A stretch of DNA of 61,625 nucleotides, from positions 1 through 61,625 of the forward strand of contig CAOKSY010000011.1 of NCBI GenBank assembly GCA_948471525.1, in the 5' to 3' direction. This DNA is from an uncultured Clostridia bacterium (lineage in GTDB: Bacteria > Bacillota > Clostridia > Christensenellales > UBA3700). Below are positions 7,978 to 16,340 of the stretch, piece after piece (position 1 is the stretch's first letter; each line of letters begins with the position of its first letter). The notes under the pieces were generated by a model. It was not told the origin of the DNA and searched no databases. It saw only the letters and a program-made list of their open reading frames with translations. A program made the translations under genes and the position numbers.

Positions 7978-9312
7978 ATGGGCGCATTCAGCGGACTTAG
8001 CGAAAGGCTTTCGCACATCTTTTCCAAGATGAAAAACAAAGGTAAACTGACCGAACTCGAAGTAAAGCAGGCAATGAGAGAGGTGCGTATCGCGCTGCTT
8101 GAAGCGGACGTCAATCTCTCGGTCGTAAAACAGTTTATAAACAACGTCAGCGAAAAGGCTGTCGGCGACGATATACTCAAAGGGCTCAATCCTACCCAGC
8201 AGGTAATAAAGGTTGTCAACGAAGAACTTATCAGCATAATGGGCGGCAGCCACAGCAAGATCAACGTTGCGGACAAACCTCCTACGATAGTACTTATGTG
8301 CGGTCTGCAAGGCAGCGGTAAGACGACGATGTGCGGCAAGCTGGCTGTAATGCTGAGAAAACAAGGCAAAAATCCTATGCTCGTCGCTTGCGACATATAC
8401 CGACCCGCGGCGATAAAGCAGTTGCAGGTCGTAGGTAAAAACGCAAACGTACCCGTATTCGAAATGGGTCAGATAAATCCGCAGAAGATCGTCAAAGGCG
8501 CTCTCAAACAGGCGGAGCATAACAACAACGACGTGCTTATCGTCGACACTGCGGGCAGACTGCATATCGACGAGGAACTGATGGACGAGATCAGCGGTCT
8601 AAAGAAGTCGTTTAATCCGCACGAGATACTGTTGGTAGTAGACTCTATGACCGGACAGGACGCGGTCAACGTCGCGGCAAAGTTTAACGAAGTTATGGAC
8701 GTCACGGGCGTCGTGTTGACAAAACTCGACGGCGATACCAGAGGCGGCGCGGCATTGTCTATAAGAGCTGTTACGGGCAAGCCTATAAAGTTCTGCGGCG
8801 TGGGAGAAAAACTGAGCGACGTAGAGATATTCTATCCCGACAGAATGGCGTCGAGGATATTGGGTATGGGCGACGTACTCACGCTCATAGAGAAAGCGCA
8901 GTCCGCTTTCAGCGAAGAAGAAGCGCTTGAGATGCAGAAAAAACTCAAGACCAATTCTTTTACTCTCGAAGACTATCTATCTCAAATGGAGAAGATGAAG
9001 AGTATGGGAGATATGTCGCAGATGATCTCGATGATCCCCGGACTTGCAGGCAAACTCAACGGCAAAAACGTGGACATAGACGAGACCAAGATAGCGCGCA
9101 ACAAGGCGATAATACAGTCTATGACTATAAAGGAGCGCCGCAATCCCGAATTGATAAAATCTTCGCAGAAGAAGCGCATCGCAATGGGCAGCGGCACGAA
9201 CGTGCAGGATATCAACGCATTGCTCAAGCAATTCTCGCAGACGCAGGAGATGATGCAGAAGATGTCCAATATGGGCAAGAGAGGAATGAGGGGAATGAAA
9301 CTCCCGTTCTGA
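7978..9312 (+). CDS. ffh: Signal recognition particle protein Ffh (SRP54)
   Basis: Ffh binds the 4.5S/6S SRP RNA and signal peptides and, with FtsY, delivers membrane proteins to the translocon. The 444-residue protein has an N domain of helices (ALLEADVNLSVVKQF), a G domain with P-loop GLQGSGKTT near 109-117, DTAGR, and TKLDGDTRGGAALS, then a methionine-rich M domain from about 300 with the RNA-binding helices and a final Gly/Met/Arg tail. Length and domain order match the family. AGGGAGGAACA precedes the ATG. The SRP RNA gene itself is not visible in this window. Confidence 0.97.
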   Translation: MGAFSGLSERLSHIFSKMKNKGKLTELEVKQAMREVRIALLEADVNLSVVKQFINNVSEKAVGDDILKGLNPTQQVIKVVNEELISIMGGSHSKINVADKPPTIVLMCGLQGSGKTTMCGKLAVMLRKQGKNPMLVACDIYRPAAIKQLQVVGKNANVPVFEMGQINPQKIVKGALKQAEHNNNDVLIVDTAGRLHIDEELMDEISGLKKSFNPHEILLVVDSMTGQDAVNVAAKFNEVMDVTGVVLTKLDGDTRGGAALSIRAVTGKPIKFCGVGEKLSDVEIFYPDRMASRILGMGDVLTLIEKAQSAFSEEEALEMQKKLKTNSFTLEDYLSQMEKMKSMGDMSQMISMIPGLAGKLNGKNVDIDETKIARNKAIIQSMTIKERRNPELIKSSQKKRIAMGSGTNVQDINALLKQFSQTQEMMQKMSNMGKRGMRGMKLPF

Positions 9313-9368
9313 CACAATAAAGATAATAAAATTTTCCCAAACGGGAACAACAAAAGGAGAATATAACT

Positions 9369-9614
9369 ATGGCAGTAAAATTGAGACTTACGAGAATGGG
9401 CGCAAAGAAAACTCCGTTCTACCGTATCGTGGCTATCGACAGCAGAAAGGCGAGAGACGGACAGTATCTCGACAATATCGGATACTATGACGCTACCAAG
9501 AATCCGGCTGAGGTAAAGATCGACAGCGAAAGAGCTACATACTGGCTCGGCGTCGGCGCACAGCCCACCGATACCGTAAGAAGTCTTTTGAAGAAGCAAG
9601 AGATAATCAAGTAA
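9369..9614 (+). CDS. rpsP: 30S ribosomal protein S16
   Basis: S16 is a small-subunit assembly protein. The 81 residues match its conserved body: MAVKLRLTRMGAKKTPFYRIV, then DSRKARDGQYLDNIGYYD and the C-terminal VGAQPTDTVRSLLKK. A good AAAGGAG site precedes the ATG. The 56-bp gap after ffh holds a weak TTCCC/GGGAA hairpin but no T-run. It begins the classical rpsP-khpA-rimM-trmD run. Confidence 0.97.
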   Translation: MAVKLRLTRMGAKKTPFYRIVAIDSRKARDGQYLDNIGYYDATKNPAEVKIDSERATYWLGVGAQPTDTVRSLLKKQEIIK

Positions 9615-9627
9615 TCGAGGAACTTTT

Positions 9628-9861
9628 ATGGAAGAATTGGTAAGATTCATTGTCGGCGAACTGGTCGACAATAAAGACGCCTTCGAGGTCAATTCGCAGG
9701 TCGAGGACGGTATAACCGTCATCAACATCGTTGCCGAGAAGGAAGAGATCGGCAAGATCATCGGCAAGCAGGGCAGGATTGCCAAGGCTATCCGCACCAT
9801 CGTCAAGGCAGGCAGCGGAAAGGACAGCAAGAAGGTGTCCGTAGAAATAATCGAAAAATAA
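9628..9861 (+). CDS. khpA: KH-domain RNA-binding protein KhpA
   Basis: A 77-residue single KH domain protein (YlqC/KhpA, UPF0109). The KH loop IGKIIGKQGRIAKAIRTIVK holds the GxxG motif. In related Firmicutes KhpA partners with KhpB/EloR and affects cell elongation and small-RNA function. It follows rpsP by 13 bp and overlaps rimM by one base (stop TAA ends at 9861, where the rimM ATG begins), suggesting translational coupling. Confidence 0.95.
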   Translation: MEELVRFIVGELVDNKDAFEVNSQVEDGITVINIVAEKEEIGKIIGKQGRIAKAIRTIVKAGSGKDSKKVSVEIIEK

Positions 9862-10364
9862 TGGACAGATTGACTATCGGCAGGATAGCCAAGCCGCAGG
9901 GAGTCGTCGGGGAGTTGAAAATAACTCCTCTCACCGACGATGCGGATAGGTTCAAAAGTCTCAAGCGAGTTTACGTAGACGGCAGAGAGTACAGAGCGGT
10001 CAAATCCAGAGTTTTGCCCAACGGCGTTTTTGTGACGCTCGAAGGCGTAGACGACAGAAACAAAGCCGAAGTTTTGCGGGATAAAGATCTGCAGGTCGAC
10101 AGAAGCGACGCGGTCGCGTTGGATAAGGACAGGTTCTTTATCGTCGACGTTATCGGTTGCGAAGTTTTTGTCGGAGAAGAAAAAATCGGAAGACTCGTCG
10201 ACGTATTGCAATACGGCGCGGCGGACGTCTACGTCATATCCACTCAAAAGGGCAGGGCTATGATACCTGCGATAGACAGGATAGTTTTGCTGATCGACGC
10301 GCAAAACAAGAGAATACTTTTGGACGGGCAGGCTTTTCAAGATCTTGCCGTCTATGAAGAATGA
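9861..10364 (+). CDS. rimM: 16S rRNA processing/ribosome maturation factor RimM
   Basis: RimM helps fold the 3' domain of 16S rRNA around S19 and S13. The 167-residue protein has the N-terminal barrel opening MDRLTIGRIAKPQGVVGELK and a C-terminal PRC-barrel region (LDKDRFFIVDVIGCEVFV, MIPAIDRIVLLID). Length is normal. It is coupled to khpA and its stop overlaps the next frame, within the conserved rpsP-rimM-trmD order. Confidence 0.95.
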   Translation: MDRLTIGRIAKPQGVVGELKITPLTDDADRFKSLKRVYVDGREYRAVKSRVLPNGVFVTLEGVDDRNKAEVLRDKDLQVDRSDAVALDKDRFFIVDVIGCEVFVGEEKIGRLVDVLQYGAADVYVISTQKGRAMIPAIDRIVLLIDAQNKRILLDGQAFQDLAVYEE

Positions 10365-10408
10365 CGATCGGGGGCAAATTTCGCTCCCATTTATTTTTGG
10401 TAAAGAAT

Positions 10409-11116
10409 ATGAAGATCAAAGTCGCCACAATATTTCCCGAGATGTTTTCTGTGACTGACGTCGGAATACTCGGCAGAGCCAAACAAAAAGGGCTTGTCGA
10501 GATAGAGACGGTAAACATCAGAGACTATTCTTCGGACAGGCACAAAAAGACGGACGACGCTCCATTCGGAGGAGGCGCGGGAATGGTAATGACTCCTCAG
10601 CCGTTGCACGACGCAATATGCGCGGCGGACGGAGAGCGCAAGGCGTTGAGGATTTATATGTCGCCGCGCGGCAAAACGCTCGATCAGCATACGGTCGAGA
10701 GACTTGCATCATGCGACGAGATACTCATCGTTTGCGGCAGCTACGAGGGGATAGACGAGCGGATAATAAGTTTGGATATAGACGAGGAGATCTCGATAGG
10801 AGACTACGTGCTTACGGGCGGAGAATTGCCCGCGCTTGTGCTTATCAATGCGGTAAGCAGGTATGTCGACGGAGTTCTCGGCAGCAGCGAATCGACAAGC
10901 GAAGAGAGTTTTAGCAACGGGCTGTTGGAATATCCTCAATACACCCGTCCGCAGGTTTTCGAGGGATTGAGCGTGCCCGACGTGCTGATCGGCGGCAATC
11001 ATGCGGAGATTGACAAATGGCGGCTGGAACAAAGTCTGGCTGTCACGGCGGAGCGCCGCCCCGACCTATATAAGGCTTATCTGGCAAAAACAGCCGGCGG
11101 CAAGGAGAAAAAATGA
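10409..11116 (+). CDS. trmD: tRNA (guanine-N1-)-methyltransferase TrmD
   Basis: TrmD makes m1G37 in tRNAs, preventing +1 frameshifts. The 235-residue product shows the SPOUT trefoil-knot motifs: GGAGMVMTPQPLHDAI, YMSPRGKTLDQ, LIVCGSYEGIDERI and ISIGDYVLTGGELPALV. The start at ATG 10409 gives the canonical MKIKVATIFPEMF; the in-frame ATG at 10361 would add 16 residues absent from the family. The 3' end overlaps the next gene by 4 nt. Confidence 0.96.
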   Translation: MKIKVATIFPEMFSVTDVGILGRAKQKGLVEIETVNIRDYSSDRHKKTDDAPFGGGAGMVMTPQPLHDAICAADGERKALRIYMSPRGKTLDQHTVERLASCDEILIVCGSYEGIDERIISLDIDEEISIGDYVLTGGELPALVLINAVSRYVDGVLGSSESTSEESFSNGLLEYPQYTRPQVFEGLSVPDVLIGGNHAEIDKWRLEQSLAVTAERRPDLYKAYLAKTAGGKEKK

Positions 11117-11418
11117 TGGAGTACAAAAACGCCATAGAGCAGTTGCTCGACGAAGAAAACTGCGAAACGGTATATCTCAAAGACAACAAAACGGGTCGCG
11201 TCAACGCGTTCGAGCAGATGGCGCTGATACCTTACGATAAGAATTTGTACGCGATTTTGGTGACCAAAGAGGACTTTGACAGCGACAACCTTGAGAACGG
11301 CGGATTGGTATACAGGATAGACGAAAAAAATCAAAATCTCTATCTCGTCGAAGACGACAACGTAATCTTCGAGGTCTTTGACATATACGACAGAATGTAT
11401 TTAGAGGGAGAAGTATAA
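11113..11418 (+). CDS. DUF1292-like acidic protein
   Basis: A 101-residue acidic protein resembling the DUF1292 (YrzB-like) family: a short beta-rich body with FEQMALIPYDKNLYAILV and VYRIDEKNQNLYLVEDD. Members are widespread in Firmicutes and have no established biochemical role. It starts at an ATGATG doublet overlapping the trmD stop and its last base overlaps the rbgA start, so it is translationally coupled inside the ribosome-maturation operon. The position is unusual; the family more often sits beside yrrL/yrzL-type genes. Confidence 0.75.
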   Translation: MMEYKNAIEQLLDEENCETVYLKDNKTGRVNAFEQMALIPYDKNLYAILVTKEDFDSDNLENGGLVYRIDEKNQNLYLVEDDNVIFEVFDIYDRMYLEGEV

Positions 11419-12269
11419 TGCATATACAGTGGTATCCGGGGCATATGACCAAGGCTATGCGAATGATGCATGAGTCAGTAAAACAAGTGGACTGCGTCAT
11501 ATACGTGCTGGACTGCCGAGCGGTGGCTTCGTGCATAAATCCCAAGTTTGACGAGATGATAGCGTCCAAACCCGTACTGTATATACTGTCCAAATGCGAT
11601 CTCGTCGAGAAAGAGGACGCAAAGAAGTGGACGGCGTATTTTTCATCTCAAGGGAAAAACTTTGTCGTCGCCGACAACATTTCGGGAAGACAGCGCACTG
11701 CGATAATAGACAAACTCAGGCAGATCAACCGACCTATGTTGGAAAAATACGCGGCAAAAGGCGCAAATAAGAGCATAAGGGCTATGGTAGTCGGAGTGCC
11801 CAATACCGGCAAGTCTACGTTGATAAACAGCCTGTGCGCAAGCAAGCGCGCAGTCACCGGCGACCGTCCGGGAGTTACGCGCGGCAAACAGTGGGTGAGC
11901 CTTGCCGAGGGGATAGAACTTCTCGATACTCCGGGCGCGGTGCCGCCCGCCTTCGAGGATCAGCAGAAGGCTTTGCATCTCGCTTTTATCGGATCTATAA
12001 AAGAAGACGTGCTCTATCTCGACGACTTAGCGATAGAGATAATCAAATATTGCAGGGAGAAAAATCAGGCGGCTTTTTGCGAGAGATACAGACTCGACTC
12101 CATAGACGACGACAACGTTCGTGTGTTCGACGATATAGCCAAGAACAGGGGATATCTCTTGGGTAAAAAGGGATATGACTACGACCGTACGGCAAAGGCG
12201 ATAGTCTATGATTTCAAAAATCAAAAACTCGGCAAGATAATGTTGGATTTTCCGCCCGAGAAAGCGTGA
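11418..12269 (+). CDS. rbgA: Ribosome biogenesis GTPase RbgA (YlqF)
   Basis: RbgA is a circularly permuted GTPase needed for late 50S assembly in Firmicutes. The permutation is visible: G4 (SKCDLV, about residues 54-59) precedes the P-loop GVPNTGKSTLIN (about 120-131), followed by the switch region RPGVTRGKQW and G3 DTPG. The N-terminal HIQWYPGHMTKAMRMM is diagnostic. At 283 residues it has the usual C-terminal helical domain. The start overlaps the stop of the previous gene. Confidence 0.95.
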   Translation: MHIQWYPGHMTKAMRMMHESVKQVDCVIYVLDCRAVASCINPKFDEMIASKPVLYILSKCDLVEKEDAKKWTAYFSSQGKNFVVADNISGRQRTAIIDKLRQINRPMLEKYAAKGANKSIRAMVVGVPNTGKSTLINSLCASKRAVTGDRPGVTRGKQWVSLAEGIELLDTPGAVPPAFEDQQKALHLAFIGSIKEDVLYLDDLAIEIIKYCREKNQAAFCERYRLDSIDDDNVRVFDDIAKNRGYLLGKKGYDYDRTAKAIVYDFKNQKLGKIMLDFPPEKA

Positions 12270-12287
12270 CGGCAGGGAGGGCGATTT

Positions 12288-12914
12288 ATGGCTGCAAGAC
12301 ACGATACTTTTACTATGCTTGAATACGAGAGAGAATATCTCGCAAAAGGCGCAAAACATCTCGCGGGAGTGGACGAGGTCGGCAGAGGTCCGCTTGCCGG
12401 ACCGGTAACTGTCGCTTGCGCGATAATGCCGCTCGGCGACGAAGATATTATTCAGGGCGTCAACGACTCCAAGAAACTCAGCGAGAAAAAGCGAGAAGAA
12501 CTTTACGGCAAAATTCTCGACAAGGCGATCGCATATTCTATAGAATGGGCGGACGAGAAGACGATCGACGAAATAAATATTTTAGAAGCGACCAAAAGAT
12601 GTATGAAAAAGGCTGTGGATTCGCTTTCTGTCGCGCCCGACTTGGTATTGGTCGACGCGGTCAAACTCGACTGCAAGTATCCGGTACTTCCGATAATCAA
12701 AGGCGACGCGAAGAGTTATTCCATTGCGTGCGCGTCGATATTGGCAAAAGTTGCGCGTGACAGATATATGAGGGAGATGGATATCAAATATCCCGAGTAC
12801 GGATTTGCGTCCAACAAAGGTTACGGTTCGGCAAAACACATCGAAGCTTTGAAAAATGTAGGCGCGTGCGAGTTGCACAGGCGCACGTTTATAAAAAATT
12901 TTATCAATGAATAA
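12288..12914 (+). CDS. rnhB: Ribonuclease HII
   Basis: RNase HII removes single ribonucleotides and RNA from RNA-DNA hybrids. The 208-residue protein carries the catalytic opening VDEVGRGPLAGPV, the LVDAVKL segment with the third acidic residue, and the SYSIACASILAKVARDRYM helix ending in the YPEYGFASNKGYG motif. A GGGAGGG site precedes ATG 12288. It overlaps yraN by 8 nt. Confidence 0.96.
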   Translation: MAARHDTFTMLEYEREYLAKGAKHLAGVDEVGRGPLAGPVTVACAIMPLGDEDIIQGVNDSKKLSEKKREELYGKILDKAIAYSIEWADEKTIDEINILEATKRCMKKAVDSLSVAPDLVLVDAVKLDCKYPVLPIIKGDAKSYSIACASILAKVARDRYMREMDIKYPEYGFASNKGYGSAKHIEALKNVGACELHRRTFIKNFINE

Positions 12915-13251
12915 CAGGCGCGCGGGTATAGAAGGCGAGAGTGTCGCCGAGGAGTATTTGAAGAATATAGGGTACAGGATTTTAGATCGCAACTTTTCTA
13001 CAAAAGTCGGCGAGATAGATATCGTTGCCCGCGACGGAAATACGCTTGTATTTATAGAGGTAAAGGCGAGAGACAGCGTCGCCTTCGGACGTCCCGTTGA
13101 GAGCATAACGGCGGCGAAAGTGAGGAGCATAACGCGAGCCGCGCAATGGTATCTTATTGCCAAACGCAAGCAAAACTGCCTCTGCCGTTTTGACGTCATA
13201 GAGGTGCTGAGAGGGCAGGTAAATCATATAAAAAACGCTTTTGAGTGCTAA
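12907..13251 (+). CDS. yraN: UPF0102 (YraN) endonuclease-like protein
   Basis: A 114-residue member of the YraN/UPF0102 family, which has a Holliday-junction-resolvase-like nuclease fold but no settled role. Seen here are AEEYLKNIGYRILDRNF, the acidic motif GEIDIVARDGNTLVFIEVKAR (candidate metal site) and the closing TRAAQWYLI helix. It commonly follows rnhB, as here, with overlapping reading frames. Confidence 0.92.
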   Translation: MNNRRAGIEGESVAEEYLKNIGYRILDRNFSTKVGEIDIVARDGNTLVFIEVKARDSVAFGRPVESITAAKVRSITRAAQWYLIAKRKQNCLCRFDVIEVLRGQVNHIKNAFEC

Positions 13252-13288
13252 TTTATATAAAAAACTTGCTAAATCGGCTGAAAAACGC

Positions 13289-13317
13289 TTGCATAATAAA
13301 AATATTAATGCTAAAAT
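13289..13317 (+). promoter_or_regulatory. Promoter of rplS
   Basis: TTGCAT at 13289-13294, 17-bp spacer, TAAAAT at 13312-13317. It gives rplS its own transcription unit, separate from trmD, with which it is often co-transcribed in other Firmicutes. Confidence 0.6.
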
Positions 13318-13324
13318 AATCGGG

Positions 13325-13404
13325 CAATGACTTCGGATATTCCTCTGTCGGATATAAACCCAGACCGTTCACGAATATTTCGTATAATAATGGAGGCAAG
13401 TCAA
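13325..13404 (+). promoter_or_regulatory. Candidate ribosomal-protein leader upstream of rplS
   Basis: About 80 nt of untranslated leader is predicted before rplS. It contains a possible GGATAT/ATTCC-type pairing and the small CGAATATTTCG hairpin just before the GGAGG site. L19 autoregulatory leaders are known in Firmicutes; the position fits, but I cannot confirm a match to that structure. Confidence 0.3.
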
Positions 13405-13749
13405 ATGAATATCGTAGATATCGTAGAAAAAGAAGGTATGCGTACCGATCTCCCAAAACTTTCTATCGGCGACACCGTAAGAGTCAACGTTAAGATCAAG
13501 GAAGGAGACAAAGAGAGAATTCAGGCGTTCGAGGGCGTTATAATCGCGTTCAAGAACGGTAGCATCAGAGAAACTTTCACCGTAAGAAGAGTATCTTTCG
13601 GTATAGGCGTAGAGAGAACGTTCCCCCTTCATTCGCCCAAGATTGACAGCATCAAAATCGTTCGTCACGGCCGCGTAAGAAGAGCAAAACTCTACTATTT
13701 GAGAAATAAGTTCGGCAAGGCAGCGAGACTTAGAGAGATCGTTAAGTAA
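13405..13749 (+). CDS. rplS: 50S ribosomal protein L19
   Basis: L19 lies at the 30S-50S interface. The 114-residue protein has the family core GDTVRVNVKIKEGDKERIQ, FEGVIIAFKNGSI, TVRRVSFGIGVERTFPLHSP and the basic tail GRVRRAKLYYLRN. The start at ATG 13405 is set by a GGAGG site 8 nt upstream; the frame stays open upstream to 13327, but that stretch belongs to the leader. It is monocistronic, with its own promoter and a terminator. Confidence 0.96.
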   Translation: MNIVDIVEKEGMRTDLPKLSIGDTVRVNVKIKEGDKERIQAFEGVIIAFKNGSIRETFTVRRVSFGIGVERTFPLHSPKIDSIKIVRHGRVRRAKLYYLRNKFGKAARLREIVK

Positions 13750-13820
13750 GCCAAGCCGTTTGAAATACTGGCAGGCCGAGCGCAAGTAAAAACGCGTCTT
13801 TGCCACCAAATTACCATAAC

Positions 13821-13864
13821 AAAAAGGTCCTAACGTACTTCCGGTACGGAGGACTTTTTCTTTT
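13821..13864 (+). terminator. Terminator of rplS
   Basis: A hairpin with AAAAAG-GTCC at the base, GTAC/GTAC nearer the loop and GGAC-TTTTT closing, running into TTTTTCTTTT. The symmetric A and T runs suggest it can act in both directions. Confidence 0.75.
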
Positions 13865-13948
13865 GTCGCCTTGGCGGCAAATCCACAATTTTCTTTTGCG
13901 CCCGTCTGCCATATTTCGAACGTATTTTAGAATAGATGCGAGTGTGAT

Positions 13949-14087
13949 TTTTTCTATATCTTAGATTGCAGACTTTGGAGAGCGGTGTGGATTTCGTTTT
14001 AGCGGAAGTATCCTAGCCACAAGTGTACTTGCCGTACACGGCGAGCGACGGATATCTTCCGATCAAGCGAAAGGCGCGCCGTTATAC
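13949..14087 (+). ncRNA. Structured intergenic element, copy A
   Basis: This 139-nt block is 133/139 identical to 31983-32121. On the + strand it folds as one long interrupted hairpin: P1 13981-13989 with 14075-14083; P2 13992-13999 with 14065-14072; P3 14003-14013 with 14050-14061 (one bulge); P4 14016-14018 with 14040-14042; P5 14023-14028 with 14034-14039. A 32-nt 5' segment (13949-13980) is identical in both copies. P1 contains G-U pairs that would be A-C mismatches on the other strand, so RNA would be read in + sense. It sits in the rplS to 14281 gap. No family is recognised, and a mobile palindromic repeat is the alternative. Confidence 0.6.
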
Positions 14088-14090
14088 TAA

Positions 14091-14125
14091 GTCGTTTTCT
14101 CGACCGTAGCGGAGAGATCTAATCC
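14091..14125. repeat. Dispersed TCTCGACC...GAGATCT repeat
   Basis: One unit with TCTCGACCGTAGCGGAGAG then ATCTAATCC, nearly the same as 1501-1528 and related to units at 61300-61590. It directly follows the structured element. The rest of the gap 14126-14218 is AT-rich with nothing recognisable. Confidence 0.65.
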
Positions 14126-14218
14126 TATTTTTTTACTCCTTGCGCAGGCAGATAGTTTGATTTCGTTTTATATTATTATAATATTATATAATAAAATTAA
14201 AAATTTTTTATTAACTAC

Positions 14219-14247
14219 TTGTCAAATCGTCAATAATCATTTATTAT
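14219..14247 (+). promoter_or_regulatory. Promoter of the 14281 lipoprotein gene
   Basis: TTGTCA at 14219-14224, 17-bp spacer, TATTAT at 14242-14247. An AAGGGGA ribosome binding site follows before ATG 14281. Confidence 0.55.
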
Positions 14248-14280
14248 GAATATAAAAGAATATCTTTCAAGGGGATAACA

Positions 14281-16326
14281 ATGAAGAAAAAACTTATTGT
14301 AGTTTTACTTATCGCGCTTGTTGCATCGTTGGCTCTCATGGGCTGTTCGAGAGTTAAGCCCGATACCGAAATACTTGTAAACGGAGGTTTCGAGACGTAC
14401 GATTCCGAAAACAAGACTGCCGACGGATGGACGATAAAGCCCGGCACGACCGCCAACTGGGGAGTTAACAGCGCGGACGGTTCTTCCGACTATGATTCGT
14501 CTCTGGGCAAAAGATACTTCTATCTCAATTCTTCGGGATATCATTATATCTCCCAGACAGTGAAATTGGAAAAAAACGCGACCTATAGGATCAGCGCATA
14601 TATCAACGCGATTTCGCTCACGGGTACTGCAGGCGTATATTTTGACGGCGCAGTCGATTCCGTCGGCGCAATAGTCACCGAAAAGACAGACGGTTGGCAG
14701 ACGGTAGAGCAGTATTTCACTTCTACGGTAGGCGGCGAAGTTACGCTTTTGGTTGCGGTAGGCACGTCAAACGCAAATGCGAGCGGCACAGTCAACGTGG
14801 CTTTCGACAATATCTCTTTGGAAAAGGTCGACGGAGTCGACGACGACGTCGAGGTAGCCGTACTGAGAATGAGCGAGGGATATACGATGTCCGACGGCGG
14901 ATCGATCGCGTTTACCGTTTTGTTCACCTTGATAAGTATGGGAATATTCGCGGGTATGTTCTTCCTCATCAGATCCGTCATCGAGAACAGAGTCGGAGTT
15001 ATGCCCGAAGACGGCGACGGCAAGGGAGTTAAATTCCTCAACGCTATGACGTCCCGCACGGCTTCTTTCGTATACGTGCTTTTGTCGGCGTTCATCGTAA
15101 GATTTATAGTAGTGCTTGCGTCAGCCGAAGGCAATGATCTTATAGCCTCTTGGGTAGAACTGGCCAAAAATATAGCTACTGGCGGATTTGTGTCTTTCTA
15201 CAACGGCACGACTACGGAGCCGCAGGGCGTCATATGGCTGACTGGTATAATCGGCTATATAGCAAAAGGTCTGGGCATGGGCGACGTAGGTTATTCGATA
15301 CTCTTGAGAATGCCTATGGTCATAGCCGATCTTATGGTCTGCTATATGATCTATGCTTGCGCCGCTAAATACCAGAACGAGCGCACTGCGACCGTATACG
15401 GATTTTTCTATGCAATACTTCCCGTATTCTTCATACTCGGCAGTCTCTACGGAAGTATGCAGAGCATAGCGATAGCGTTCATCGTTGCAATGGCGATATC
15501 CATGCTCGGCAAAAAATACGTATCTACAGGCGTATATTATACGCTTGCGCTTTTCTTCAGCAATTACGCTCTTATTCTTCTGCCTGTTATATTGCTGTAT
15601 CAGATATACGGAATGGTCACAGACAAGACTTCCGTCGTCAAGACGTCCGTCACAATGGCGTGCTGTTTCGTCGCATTCTATCTGCTTTCGCTTCCTCTGT
15701 GCTGGGGCGGCGTATCGGGCGGCAACGTGCTTATGGTATTTAAGAAGATGTATTCCTTCTTCGACGTATCCAATCCTCATCTTTCCGACAATGCGTTCAA
15801 TCTCTACAACGTGTTCGCGTCCGGCAGCAAGCTCAGAACCGGCAACGTGATTCTTGAGATAGGCAACTGGCTGTTTGTACTGGGTATGAGCGCGTACGCG
15901 GTATATCACTATATCAGAAGCGCCAACAGGCTTGACCTCGTGCTCCTTTCGGGAGTAATGTTCATAGCTTATGCGGCTATAGGCGCTCAGAGCACTATGG
16001 AGATAATGCCGATAGGTCTTGCGCTTTTGCTGATGTACATCGTCATTACGCCTGACATCAGGCTGTATATCGTTGCGGGAATACTTTCCGCGCTGTCTTT
16101 CCTCAATATCGCGCAGTTCCTGTCGAGAAGCGGTTTCATAAGAGGAGTAGACAATGCTGCGTTCCTTGATTTCGAGTCCAAGAGCGCGTTTATGATAATA
16201 TTCAGCATTCTCACCGTTGCGGCGGCGTTCTATCTTTTGTACGTAGCATGCGATATAACGATCAATTCGTATATCAAACCTATCGCAAAAGAAAGAGATA
16301 TTCAAAGCACGGACAAACAGTCTTGA
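14281..16326 (+). CDS. Lipoprotein with carbohydrate-binding-like domain fused to GT-C-like membrane domain
   Basis: The 681-residue protein opens with a lipoprotein signal (MKKKLIVVLLIALVASL then LALMGC, Cys at about 21). Residues about 30-185 resemble a family 4/9-like carbohydrate-binding jelly roll (NGGFETYD, DGWTI, WQTVEQYFTSTVGGEVTLLV, VAFDNISLEKVD). From about 205 there are some 11-12 membrane helices arranged like GT-C glycosyltransferases of the PMT/ArnT type, with the first outer loop ASAEGNDLIASWVELAKNI. The usual aromatic DYPPGY-like loop of related proteins is replaced by TTTEPQGVIWLTG, so catalysis is uncertain. It probably handles surface polysaccharide on the outer face of the membrane. 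It is followed 15 bp later by comM. Confidence 0.65.
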   Translation: MKKKLIVVLLIALVASLALMGCSRVKPDTEILVNGGFETYDSENKTADGWTIKPGTTANWGVNSADGSSDYDSSLGKRYFYLNSSGYHYISQTVKLEKNATYRISAYINAISLTGTAGVYFDGAVDSVGAIVTEKTDGWQTVEQYFTSTVGGEVTLLVAVGTSNANASGTVNVAFDNISLEKVDGVDDDVEVAVLRMSEGYTMSDGGSIAFTVLFTLISMGIFAGMFFLIRSVIENRVGVMPEDGDGKGVKFLNAMTSRTASFVYVLLSAFIVRFIVVLASAEGNDLIASWVELAKNIATGGFVSFYNGTTTEPQGVIWLTGIIGYIAKGLGMGDVGYSILLRMPMVIADLMVCYMIYACAAKYQNERTATVYGFFYAILPVFFILGSLYGSMQSIAIAFIVAMAISMLGKKYVSTGVYYTLALFFSNYALILLPVILLYQIYGMVTDKTSVVKTSVTMACCFVAFYLLSLPLCWGGVSGGNVLMVFKKMYSFFDVSNPHLSDNAFNLYNVFASGSKLRTGNVILEIGNWLFVLGMSAYAVYHYIRSANRLDLVLLSGVMFIAYAAIGAQSTMEIMPIGLALLLMYIVITPDIRLYIVAGILSALSFLNIAQFLSRSGFIRGVDNAAFLDFESKSAFMIIFSILTVAAAFYLLYVACDITINSYIKPIAKERDIQSTDKQS

Positions 16327-16340
16327 TCGCGGAGTAAGAT

